NCBI RefSeq assembly: GCF_026625565.1
Contig: NZ_CP112998.1
Location: 3,598,501 to 3,662,500 of the forward strand
Direction: 5' to 3'
Length of the DNA: 64,000 nucleotides
From: Dyadobacter pollutisoli
Lineage (GTDB): Bacteria > Bacteroidota > Bacteroidia > Cytophagales > Spirosomataceae
A program made the position numbers and the translations under genes. The stretch's first letter is position 1. Each line of letters opens with the position of its first letter. Below, piece after piece: positions 35,958 through 44,700 of the stretch. The notes under the pieces were generated by a model, which did no database searches, was not told the origin of the DNA, and worked only from the letters and a program-made list of their open reading frames with translations.

Positions 35958-36533
35958 CTATAAAAGGAAGGAGAAAAGAAATTGGTTCAGACCTATCCGA
36001 AGGGTTTTGAGTGCCTTGCCCATGTGGGCTTCCACCGTTTTTTCAGAAATGCCCAGTTCTTCGGCAATCTGCTTCTGCGAATATCCCGCGTCTCGGCTCA
36101 ATTGGTAAACCAACCTGCATTTTTCGGGCAACTCAGCCACCAGGTCGCTGAGCCTTTGTTGCAACTCTTCGAATTCCAGCCATTGCTGGGTTGAATCGTC
36201 GATCAGATTGTATTGATGCAGGCGGTCGTCGGCGAACCTGTTTTTCAGGTTCCGTTTGGCCAGGGATTTGATCACCCGGTATTTAACAGAAACAGCCAGG
36301 TAATTTTTGAGAGAAGAAGTTAATTCGAGTTCAAGCTTTCGGTTCCAGAGCGAAACAAATATGTCCTGTACAATTTCCTCCGCTTCATCCAGATCGCCCG
36401 TTTTGTTCGTAGCTATGACCAGTAATGTTTTCCAGTAACGGTTGTATATCGCTGTAAACCCACTCTCCATCCCTGACTTCATAAGATCAAGCAGTTCAGA
36501 ATCGGTGAGTTGTGCTAGGGACATATCATTCAC
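35958..36533 (-). CDS. ECF sigma factor of the SusCD locus
   Basis: The 191-residue protein has region 2 (about 25-90, with DLDEAEEIVQDIFVSLWNR) and region 4 (about 125-180, with LPEKCRLVYQLSRDAGYSQKQIAEELGISEKTVEAHMGKALKTL, broken here into its HTH halves). It probably activates the susCD operon when the FecR protein relays binding of the substrate at SusC. It lies 107 bases upstream of fecR. A second ATG at residue 4 is possible as start. Confidence 0.9.
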   Translation of the reverse strand: MNDMSLAQLTDSELLDLMKSGMESGFTAIYNRYWKTLLVIATNKTGDLDEAEEIVQDIFVSLWNRKLELELTSSLKNYLAVSVKYRVIKSLAKRNLKNRFADDRLHQYNLIDDSTQQWLEFEELQQRLSDLVAELPEKCRLVYQLSRDAGYSQKQIAEELGISEKTVEAHMGKALKTLRIGLNQFLFSFLL

Positions 36534-36560
36534 AAGTCTAGAATGTAATTTTATTCACAA

Positions 36561-36568
36561 CAAACATA
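36561..36568 (-). promoter_or_regulatory. Possible -7 element of the ECF sigma gene
   Basis: On the minus strand TATGTTTG exactly matches TAnnTTTG, about 28 bases before the sigma start codon. No good TTG -33 element lies at 19-20 bases, so only the -7 part supports it. Confidence 0.25.
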
Positions 36569-37052
36569 ACAATTAATCTACAAAACCAGTATCCGTCCAG
36601 ATTTGCCCTGGTAATTTCGCATTACGGAAGCGCGTCGCTAATTATGGATGAGACTAAATATCCGGCCTTCTACCCTGATTCATTGGATGCCCTTGAAGTA
36701 TAAAAAAAGCACCCAGCAAAATACTGAGTGCATAGGAGTCGTCAAATATGGATCAGGTCATAAACTTGTCAAGGAGACTCTCAAAAATTCCATATATATT
36801 CAACAGACAATCAGTTATTTACAATAATCATATTTATATTTGTTTGCAGACAGTCCCTCATTGAATTGATCTGCTCGACGTCGCCGGTTCCGGTGAATTG
36901 CTGACCGGAATTTGAAATTTACCCGGTGTAGACCTGCAAAGGCATTGTGCAAATCATTGCCATATATTATACACCTGGTCGGGAAGGTTCATTACGCTTC
37001 GCATTAAACATGTGGCTTTGCTATCTCTATCCATTTATAAACATTCCCGACA
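36569..37052. other. Intergenic stretch without gene apart from a hairpin
   Basis: Apart from the hairpin at 36709-36731, no coding or RNA gene was recognised. The stretch separates the ECF sigma gene from a small lipoprotein gene and lies inside the interval bounded by tRNA-Arg-related remnants described at 36709-37528. Confidence 0.4.
36709..36731 (-). terminator. Second copy of the tRNA-Arg-type terminator hairpin
   Basis: The sequence GCACCCAG-CAAAATA-CTGAGTGC differs by only a loop base or two from the hairpin at 37550-37573 that follows the tRNA-Arg gene, and both are preceded by AAAAAA on the plus strand. No gene directly upstream on the minus strand explains it. It looks like the leftover terminator of a lost tRNA copy. 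Confidence 0.55.
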
Positions 37053-37469
37053 ATGAAACATGTTACATTTACCTTTTTTGTGCTTCTGTCCAGTATTTTT
37101 CTTGCCGCTGTGTCATGTCAGGATCACGAGATCGCTCCTCAACCGCCTACTTTGAAAACAATTGAATTTCAGTCGATAAGTTCTCCAAGGACCATCATAT
37201 TCAAACTGGAACTAACTAATTCCGACGGGGTTCCGATAAAGGAGTACGGGATTCTTATGCAACCCTTAAATCTGCCACTTCCCGTTATAGACCCGTTGTA
37301 CGGTGATTCCGGCGTTACGAAAATTCTTTTTGACAATCCTGCCAGTGCGGGCCTGAACAGCAAGCAGGTCCCTAATCCCGAGATACCTGTTAGCTTCTAT
37401 CGGGCATTTGCAGTACTTGAATCCGGTGCAATAGTGTATGGGAACACGATTTCGGATGTCAATCAGTAA
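37053..37469 (+). CDS. Small lipoprotein with fibronectin-like end
   Basis: The 138-residue protein has a lipoprotein signal (LAAVSC, cysteine at about residue 22), so it is probably anchored to a membrane. Its end, FYRAFAVLESGAIVYGNTISD, is like the strand end of fibronectin-type repeats common in Bacteroidota surface proteins. It stands alone between remnants of a tRNA-Arg copy, possibly as cargo of an insertion. Function unknown. Confidence 0.65.
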   Translation: MKHVTFTFFVLLSSIFLAAVSCQDHEIAPQPPTLKTIEFQSISSPRTIIFKLELTNSDGVPIKEYGILMQPLNLPLPVIDPLYGDSGVTKILFDNPASAGLNSKQVPNPEIPVSFYRAFAVLESGAIVYGNTISDVNQ

Positions 37470-37513
37470 TTGGAAAGACTTTTGATCCCTTTTGGGACTG
37501 ATCCACAAAAAAT

Positions 37514-37528
37514 TGAGCTACCGGACCA
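37514..37528 (-). pseudogene. 15-bp 5' remnant of tRNA-Arg
   Basis: TGAGCTACCGGACCA at 37514-37528 is identical to 37640-37654, which holds the 5' end of the intact tRNA-Arg on the minus strand and one flanking base. Nothing of the rest of a tRNA follows it. It appears to be the 5' stub of a second tRNA-Arg copy. Confidence 0.6.
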
Positions 37529-37549
37529 GTGAGATTCCTACATAAAAAA

Positions 37550-37573
37550 GCACCCAGCAAAAATGCTGAGTGC
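37550..37573 (-). terminator. Terminator after tRNA-Arg
   Basis: GCACCCAGCA(...)TGCTGAGTGC forms a hairpin (one mismatch) followed by TTTTTT on the minus strand, six bases past the tRNA-Arg 3' end. Confidence 0.75.
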
Positions 37574-37579
37574 CTAACG

Positions 37580-37653
37580 TGATCCGGATGTGATTCGAAC
37601 ACATGACCTGCTGCTTAGAAGGCAGCTGCTCTATCCAGCTGAGCTACCGGACC
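37580..37653 (-). tRNA. tRNA-Arg (anticodon TCT)
   Basis: On the minus strand the sequence folds as a 74-base tRNA: acceptor GGTCCGG/CCGGATC, D arm with GCTC/GAGC, anticodon arm GCTGC-CTTCTAA-GCAGC (anticodon TCT) and T arm ATGTG-TTCGAAT-CACAT, discriminator A. CCA is not encoded. A terminator hairpin follows. Confidence 0.95.
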
Positions 37654-37664
37654 AAAATGAAAAA

Positions 37665-37703
37665 GGCAGTGAGCAGTATCTGCATACGGCTTACTGCCTT
37701 TTT
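37665..37703 (-). terminator. Terminator between tRNA-Arg and the tRNA-Pro copies
   Basis: GGCAGTGAGC (37665-37674) pairs with GCTTACTGCC (37689-37698) with one G-T, with T-runs on both outer sides, so it could work in both directions. Confidence 0.75.
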
Positions 37704-37708
37704 TTCTC

Positions 37709-37780
37709 GTCGGGAGACAGGATTCCAACGCCAGCGGGCGACCGTCCGCGACACTCTCGTCCCAAACCAGATGCGCTACC
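37709..37780 (-). pseudogene. Degraded tRNA-Pro copy
   Basis: The segments CGGGAGACAGGATTC (from about 37710) and TCCCAAACCAGATGCGCTACC (37759-37780 region) repeat parts of the intact tRNA-Pro at 37802-37875. The T arm is disrupted by extra, unrelated bases and the 5' acceptor strand is lost, so it cannot fold as a tRNA. It is the remnant of a tandem tRNA-Pro copy. Confidence 0.7.
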
Positions 37781-37800
37781 TATCATTCCTTATTACTCTC

Positions 37801-37875
<75 letters not shown>

Positions 37876-37938
37876 AGGTATTATCAGCTCCCGATTTCGT
37901 CGGTTATAGAGCCATTTTTCCAAGTTTCAGAAAAGCCG

Positions 37939-38025
37939 TAGAGGAAGCGGGATTCGAACCCGCGGTACCCTTGCGAGTACGGCAGTTTAGCAAACTACTG
38001 GTTTCAGCCACTCACCCATCCCTCC
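37939..38025 (-). tRNA. tRNA-Ser (anticodon GCT)
   Basis: On the minus strand the acceptor GGAGGGA pairs with TTCCTCT, the anticodon loop is TTGCTAA (GCT), a long variable arm (CCGTACTCGCAAGGGTACC) is present as expected for tRNA-Ser, and the T arm is GCGGG-TTCGAAT-CCCGC. Ends may be off by a base. Confidence 0.93.
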
Positions 38026-38154
38026 TTCTTTCCGTTCTGGGTTGCAAATATAGAGGGTTGCCGTTCAGAAAAACAAACATTTCAGTAAAAAAACTTTATC
38101 AGAAGCTACAAATAGCTATTTTTGAAAAAGTTTAAATTACCCAAAGCGTTCATT

Positions 38155-39117
38155 ATGAACTGGAATTACCCCTTTGATACCACTGAATATTTTTTTATAT
38201 TTTTTTTCATTCTTGCCTACATTGCCTACATAATCCGAACAGTTCGCGTTGCCAGACAATTACAAACCACTGCCCGGACACTCATCATTAAACTCTTTTT
38301 AAGAAGCATTACTTTCTCTTTGCTGATCATTAGTCTGCTCGGCCCGTCGTTCGGGGAAGCTGACAGGGAGATTCAGGCCAAAGGCAAAGATATTTTTCTG
38401 ATCGTCGACCTTTCCAAGTCCATGGACGCTGCCGATGTGACCCCGACGAGGTTGGAAAAAGTAAAATTTGAACTGAACCGATTTGTCCAGAACGAAAGGG
38501 CGAACCGCATTGGAATTATTATTTTTTCCAATGATGCATATATCCATGTTCCGCTTACTTACGACGGGACGGCGCTTGAACTCTTCATTCAGTCACTGCA
38601 AACGGATCTGCTGCCGACCAGCGGCACCAACATTTGCTCAGCCGCGGAACTGGCCTATAACAAGCTGATGAATGTTGCAGATCCTACGGGTCGTTCCAAA
38701 ATGATGGTGTTTTTTACGGATGGAGAAACAAGTTCAGCGTGCAGCAGTGCGCTATACAATAACCTGCGCCGCTTCGGAATAGGTGTTTATGCAGTGGCTG
38801 TGGGCTCGAAAATTGGTATCAGCATTCAGCAGAACGGAAAGCCGTTAATGGATAAAAATGATAAGCTGGTGATCAGCAAAATGGACGAAACTTTTCTGCG
38901 GAACATGGCCAGCGCGGCCAGAGGGACATACTATGAGTTAAATAATACCAAAAACGATATTCCAAAACTGATCAACGACGTGAACATTGCGGAAGGAACG
39001 CTGGTGGATTCCCGGACGATCACGGTAGTCAGCAACAAATACTACTACTTTCTTGGTGCTGCCCTCATTTTAATTCTCCTTGATGTTTTAATTACAATAG
39101 GAACGTTCCGGTTATAA
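38155..39117 (+). CDS. BatA/BatB-type von Willebrand A membrane protein
   Basis: The 320-residue protein has two N-terminal helices (about 11-30 and 50-66), a von Willebrand A domain with the metal-site motif DLSKSMDAA (DxSxS, about 86-94) and a C-terminal helix (about 296-316). The start at 38155 is used because the frame upstream adds 11 residues of no obvious use. It works with a TPR partner encoded next door. Bat proteins are proposed to act with MoxR ATPases in oxidative-stress tolerance and envelope assembly. It lies far from the moxR of the 9-23 kb cluster. Confidence 0.82.
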   Translation: MNWNYPFDTTEYFFIFFFILAYIAYIIRTVRVARQLQTTARTLIIKLFLRSITFSLLIISLLGPSFGEADREIQAKGKDIFLIVDLSKSMDAADVTPTRLEKVKFELNRFVQNERANRIGIIIFSNDAYIHVPLTYDGTALELFIQSLQTDLLPTSGTNICSAAELAYNKLMNVADPTGRSKMMVFFTDGETSSACSSALYNNLRRFGIGVYAVAVGSKIGISIQQNGKPLMDKNDKLVISKMDETFLRNMASAARGTYYELNNTKNDIPKLINDVNIAEGTLVDSRTITVVSNKYYYFLGAALILILLDVLITIGTFRL

Positions 39118-39156
39118 GGATCAATTCTTATTTTTGCGCTTCCAACGTGAACCGAT

Positions 39157-39876
39157 ATGACCGCACTTATTCTTTACGTCCTGCTTTGGCTTTGGGATAA
39201 CCGGACATTCGACTCGATTACTAAGGCCAATGAACGCAAGCTGGAAGCTGAACGTGCTTATAATCTCAAACAATATGCGAGGTCGGCCGATTTGTACCAG
39301 CAGATCACCTATGGCTCCATATTTTCGGATCCTGCGGCCAGGCTTAATCTCGCCCATTCTTTTTACCTGAAAGGCGATTACGAGAAAGCGTTAAAGCATT
39401 ATCAGTTATTAGATCAGATAGATAACAACACAATCGCGTCCATCGCAAACGGCCAGATCGCATTAATACGAGTCCTCCAAAAGGATACTGCCAGTGCGCT
39501 GGCAAGCCTGAAAACCTCACTCAGACTGGAACCAGGCAATAATCAGGCAAGAATGAATTACATTGTTTTGAAAAAGGCATTTTCAGGCGTCGAGTTTTCT
39601 CCGGAGACCAATGCAGAAAAACAAAAGGCTAAACAACAGGCCACTTCGGGCAACAATCAACCGCCTCCGCCTGAGCAAAAGCCGGAGACTCGGGAAGTGG
39701 CAGAAGATATCCAGAAAGAAGAACTCCTGAAAAGCCTGAAAGCAATGAATATGTCGGAAGATCAGGCCAGGGCCATATTGGATGCCATGAAATCAAACGA
39801 ATCCCAATATATTTACCAGCTCCGAAGGAAACAGTTTAACAAAAAACCGGCACAACAGGGCGAAATAGAATGGTAA
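39157..39876 (+). CDS. BatC-like TPR protein
   Basis: The 239-residue protein starts with a hydrophobic helix (about 1-13), then TPR repeats (about 25-145, with ARLNLAHSFYLKGDYEKALKHYQ), a proline- and glutamine-rich linker, and a C-terminal motif QYIYQLRRKQFNKK typical of BatC-like proteins. It follows the BatA-type gene by 39 bases. It probably supports the Bat complex. Confidence 0.8.
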   Translation: MTALILYVLLWLWDNRTFDSITKANERKLEAERAYNLKQYARSADLYQQITYGSIFSDPAARLNLAHSFYLKGDYEKALKHYQLLDQIDNNTIASIANGQIALIRVLQKDTASALASLKTSLRLEPGNNQARMNYIVLKKAFSGVEFSPETNAEKQKAKQQATSGNNQPPPPEQKPETREVAEDIQKEELLKSLKAMNMSEDQARAILDAMKSNESQYIYQLRRKQFNKKPAQQGEIEW

Positions 39877-39892
39877 TTTTACCTAAAAACCA

Positions 39893-40825
39893 ATGAATAG
39901 CATACCAGAAACCAATTTTCAATTTCCTGGCCAGACAGGATTTTACAAAGGCAAAGTCCGGGACGTTTACTCTTTTGAAAAACGACTGGTCATGGTGGCC
40001 ACAGACCGCATCTCGGCATTTGATGTCATCCTGCCAAGAGCCATTCCATATAAAGGACAGGTACTGAACCAGATAGCAGCACATTTTTTGAATGCTACTT
40101 CCGATATTGTTCCAAACTGGTTGCAGGAAGTACCTGACCCTAATGTGAGCATCGGTATCAAATGTCAGGCTTACCCGGTCGAAATGGTCGTACGCGGATA
40201 CCTTGCAGGGCATGCGTGGCGGGAATATTCACTTGGAAAAAGGTCCGTTTGCGGCGTGTCACTGCCCGATGGGCTGAAAGAAAATGGCAAGCTGCCTACC
40301 CCTATCATCACTCCTACAACGAAAGCGCACGAAGGTCATGATGAGGACATCAGCCGTGAGGAAATCCTTGCGCAGGGACTGGTAAGTGAGGATGAATACG
40401 AGCATCTGGAAAGATATACACTGGCACTGTTTGCCCGTGGCACGGAAATGGCTGCAGACCAGGGATTAATCCTGGTAGACACGAAATACGAATTCGGGCA
40501 GCTGGATGGAATTATTTATCTGATTGACGAAATCCATACGCCAGACTCTTCCAGATATTTTTATCAGGATGTGTATGCGGAGAACCAAAACGCTAACCTG
40601 CCACAGAAACAGCTGAGCAAGGAATTTGTACGGGAATGGCTGATCCAGAATGGCTTCCAGGGAAAAGATGGCCAATCAGTGCCTGAAATGACCGACGAAC
40701 GCGTACAGTTGATCTCAGACAGATATATTGAGTTATTTGAAAAAGTTACAGGGAATAAATTTCAAAAAAATAACCTGGATAACCCGCTGAAAAGGATTGA
40801 AGCGGCCATTTCAAGGGCATTATAA
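39893..40825 (+). CDS. purC: Phosphoribosylaminoimidazole-succinocarboxamide synthase
   Basis: The 310-residue protein has the SAICAR synthetase pattern: YKGKVRDVY, TDRISAFDVILPRAIPYKGQVLNQIA, VEMVVRGYLAGHAW and DEIHTPDSSRY. It condenses CAIR with aspartate using ATP in purine biosynthesis, in the cytoplasm. It stands alone, 16 bases after batC. No other pur gene is near. Confidence 0.96.
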   Translation: MNSIPETNFQFPGQTGFYKGKVRDVYSFEKRLVMVATDRISAFDVILPRAIPYKGQVLNQIAAHFLNATSDIVPNWLQEVPDPNVSIGIKCQAYPVEMVVRGYLAGHAWREYSLGKRSVCGVSLPDGLKENGKLPTPIITPTTKAHEGHDEDISREEILAQGLVSEDEYEHLERYTLALFARGTEMAADQGLILVDTKYEFGQLDGIIYLIDEIHTPDSSRYFYQDVYAENQNANLPQKQLSKEFVREWLIQNGFQGKDGQSVPEMTDERVQLISDRYIELFEKVTGNKFQKNNLDNPLKRIEAAISRAL

Positions 40826-40883
40826 CCCAATTGATCTGTTCATAATTTATTAAAACTATTGTTTTGACAAAACAAAAATCGCA

Positions 40884-41306
40884 ATGAACTATAAACTGGA
40901 AAAAAAGGAGCAATACGTTTACATTGAATTAGAAGAAACCGCATTTGCAGACGATATTCCGGCTTCATTTGAAGAAACTGCCAAATCACTTTTCAGAGAA
41001 GACTATCACAGTCTTATCATTAATATGCAGACGGTTAAATCCGTGGACGCAGCGGGAATAACGGTTTTGAAGAAGGTCAATTGGCTATGTGCCAATGATC
41101 TGGGATTACTGGTAATTGTAACAAAAGACGACGATTTCATCGATTATCTGGAAGGGCTGAAAATCCCGGACCTGAATGTACTGCCGACCAAAGAAGAGGC
41201 GATCGACGCCGTTTTTATGAACAATCTGGAAAATGAGTTTGGGGCTGGGGACGACGATTACGATGACGAGGATTACGAAGGCGTGAGCGAGTCCAAAGAA
41301 CCATAA
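40884..41306 (+). CDS. STAS-domain protein, anti-sigma antagonist type
   Basis: The 140-residue protein is a STAS domain (about 1-108) with the phosphorylatable-type loop QTVKSVDAAGITVLKKV (serine at about 52). The C-terminal 25 residues are highly acidic (DDDYDDEDYEG) and are likely disordered. It might act in a partner-switching pathway, but no kinase or phosphatase partner is nearby. A terminator follows. Confidence 0.82.
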   Translation: MNYKLEKKEQYVYIELEETAFADDIPASFEETAKSLFREDYHSLIINMQTVKSVDAAGITVLKKVNWLCANDLGLLVIVTKDDDFIDYLEGLKIPDLNVLPTKEEAIDAVFMNNLENEFGAGDDDYDDEDYEGVSESKEP

Positions 41307-41339
41307 TCACTGCTTCTGACCTACACTTTTACGATATTA

Positions 41340-41374
41340 AAACGTCCTGCCCTGAGAAGCGGGACGTTTTTTTT
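41340..41374 (+). terminator. Intrinsic terminator after the STAS gene
   Basis: AACGTCC and GGACGTT form the stem, with added GC pairs and a bulge, and a run of eight T follows. It lies 35 bases past the STAS stop codon. Confidence 0.8.
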
Positions 41375-41706
41375 GCAGTCCTTTCAGCTATTTTTATTAC
41401 TTTAGTCAGAAGCGTTTTGTATTCTTTGAAGGCGTGTATAAGTGGTTTTCATGTTGCGATTTTTGTAAACAAAGCCATCAGTCTTTACACTATTATCAAT
41501 ATTTATATAATAATTGTAACTAAACAACCAAAAACAGGTGGGTGATAGAAAATTTTGCCATTCTCATATTAAGCCAAATATTTTTTATGATTATCTTGCG
41601 AGGCTTTACCCTATTCATACTACAATGACGGTTTAGCATTTTTTTTAAACCGCTTATTTAAATAAATTCTAATTACGAATTTGTTAATTACTCTACAATC
41701 TCGATA
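41375..41706 (+). other. Upstream region of gltB
   Basis: This AT-rich stretch of about 330 bases must hold the gltB promoter. No exact TAnnTTTG match with a -33 partner was found on the plus strand. No small ORF or RNA gene was recognised. Confidence 0.4.
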
Positions 41707-44700
41707 ATGTCGCAAATGTCTGAACCAATGGTAGAAAATCAGGGACTGTACCGTCCGGAATTTGAGCATGATGCATGTGGAATAGGTTTCCGGGCTAACA
41801 TCAAAGGCCGCAAGTCACACCAAATAGTGGCGGACGCCATCCACATGTTAGAACGCATGGAACACAGGGGTGCTACCGGTTTTGACCCTAACACCGGTGA
41901 CGGTGCTGGTATTCTAATTCAGATTCCTCATGAGTTTTTTGTAGAAGAATGCTCTAAGATCAACTTTCAGCTGCCTCCGGCGGGTGAATACGGAGTTGGA
42001 ATGATCTTTTTTCCCGGTGACGAAACCATGCGGGAAGAATGCCGTGATATCCTGAACCGCAAGATCAAAAGACTTGGCCTGCACTTACTCGGTTACAGAA
42101 AAGTACCTACGCTGAACAATACGCTGGGCGAAGGATCTCTGTCTGTGGAGCCACACGTGGAGCAGGTTTTCATTAAGCGTCCGGACGATATCACCGAAGA
42201 CATTGCATTTGAAAGGAAGCTGTACATTTTGCGCCAGGTTTCTGCCAGATTGATTAAAGACACTGTAAAAGGTGGCGCGAAAAGCTTTTATTATTCATCG
42301 CTTTCCTGCCGAACCATTTCCTATAAAGGGCAGCTTACTACTGCTCAGCTTAAATATTATTTCCCCGATCTTGAAAATGAGTCGGTAGTATCTGCCCTGG
42401 CGGTAGTTCATTCACGCTTTTCAACCAATACATTCCCTTCATGGGAGCTGGCCCAACCTTTCCGTTACATCGCCCACAATGGTGAGATCAACACGGTAAA
42501 AGGTAATGTTAACTGGATCCGTGCCGGAGAAAAGTCGTTTTATTCCAAATTCTTCACAAAAGAAGAAATGGATATGATCCTTCCGATCTGCGACAGAAAC
42601 CAGTCTGACTCTGCCAACCTGGACAATGCGATCGAATTGCTGCACCTTTCCGGACGCTCACTTCCTCACGTAATGATGATGCTAATCCCGGAAGCATGGG
42701 ATGGCAATGAGCAAATGGATGCGGAACGTAAGGCTTTCTACGAGTACCACGCTGCGATTATGGAGCCTTGGGATGGCCCGGCCTCTATTTCATTTACCGA
42801 TGGTAAAATGGTAGGCGCTACGCTTGACCGTAACGGTTTGCGTCCTTCCCGGTACTGGGTTTTGGATGACGATACCATTATTATGGCTTCCGAAGCAGGT
42901 GTACTCGATGTAGATCAGTCAAGAGTGGTTACCAAAGGCCGCCTGCAACCAGGACGCATGTTCGTAGTGGATATGGAACAAGGCCGCATCATTCCCGATG
43001 AAGAAGTGAAGGCAGCAGTTTGTTCAGGTCAGCCGTACCAACAATGGTTGGATGAAAACAAGCTGCACGTTGATCAGCTTGATCACCCGATCCGTACTTA
43101 CCGTGCTTATGACGAAAATGCGTTGCTGAAACGTCAGGTTGCATTTGGATATACTTCGGAGGATTTGAGAATGATCCTGGCACCGATGGGACAAACTGGT
43201 GCAGAAGCCATTGGTTCTATGGGTACTGATGTTCCTCTGGCCGTTTTGTCGGAGCAGAGCCAACATTTGTCTACTTATTTCAAACAGCTTTTCGCCCAGG
43301 TTACCAACCCGCCGATCGACTCGATCCGTGAGCGTGCGATCATGTCATTGATCTCATTTGTAGGTGGTACCGAAAACATTCTGACCGAATCACCCAAACA
43401 TTGCCGCCAGATCGCATTGCCACATCCTCTGCTTTCAGTTCAGGAATTTGACAAGCTGCGTTTTGTGGATAAAGATGGTTTCCAGGCCAAAACCATTAAT
43501 ACCTATTTCCGTGCTGAAGAAGGCGGAAAAGCGTTGGAAAGAGCATTGGAGCGTATCTGCCGCTATGCGACGGACGCTATTGATGACGGATTTGAAATAT
43601 TGATCCTGTCCGACCGCGCCATTGACTCCGACCACGCGCCGATTCCTTCACTGCTCGCAACAGCAACCATTCACCACCACCTGATCCGTGAAGGATTGAG
43701 AGGAAAAGTAGGGTTATTGGTGGAAGCAGGTGATGTTTGGGAAACGCATCACGTAGCTACATTGATCGGATACGGAGCTGCGGGGATTTGCCCGTACATG
43801 GCATTTGAAACACTTTCAAACATGAACCATAAGGGCATGATCGAAGGTGAGTTTACAGATGAAAAACTGCATTACAATTACATTAAGGCTGTTAACAAGG
43901 AGTTATTGAAGATTTTCTCGAAAATGGGGATCTCTACCTTGCAGTCGTACCAGGGAGCACAGATTTTTGAATGTGTTGGTCTGAATAAAGATGTAGTTGA
44001 CAAATATTTCACGGGAACCATTTCCCGTATCAGCGGAATGGGCATTTCTGAAATTGCAAGAGAGATTCTGGTGCGCCATCAGATCGCTTACCATGACACT
44101 GTTGACCAAAAGCCAAGGCTGGAAGTTGGGGGCGTATACCAATGGAAGCAACGCGGGGAAGCACACATTTTCAACCCGGCGTCAGTACACTTGCTGCAAC
44201 AGTCGACACGTAACAACAGCTACGAACAGTTCAAGAAATTCTCGAAACTGATCGACGATCAAAGCCACAAAGCGCTGACATTGCGCGGTTTACTACGCTT
44301 CAAAAAAGGTACGCCTATTCCAATTGAAGAAGTAGAACCTGTTGAAAACATATTCAAACGCTTCGCTACCGGTGCTATGTCATTCGGTTCGATCTCGTGG
44401 GAAGCACATACTACCCTGGCGATTGCTATGAACCGCATCGGCGGAAAATCCAATTCCGGTGAAGGTGGAGAAGACGAGCTGCGTTACAACCGTTTGCCTA
44501 ATGGCGACAGCATGAACTCGCAGATCAAGCAGGTTGCTTCCGGACGTTTCGGGGTGACCAGCCATTATTTGAGCAATGCAGGTGAATTGCAGATCAAAAC
44601 AGCACAAGGTGCTAAACCAGGTGAAGGCGGACAGCTCCCAGGCTTCAAAGTCGACGACTGGATCGGACGTACGCGTCACTCAACGCCGGGTGTAGGGTTG

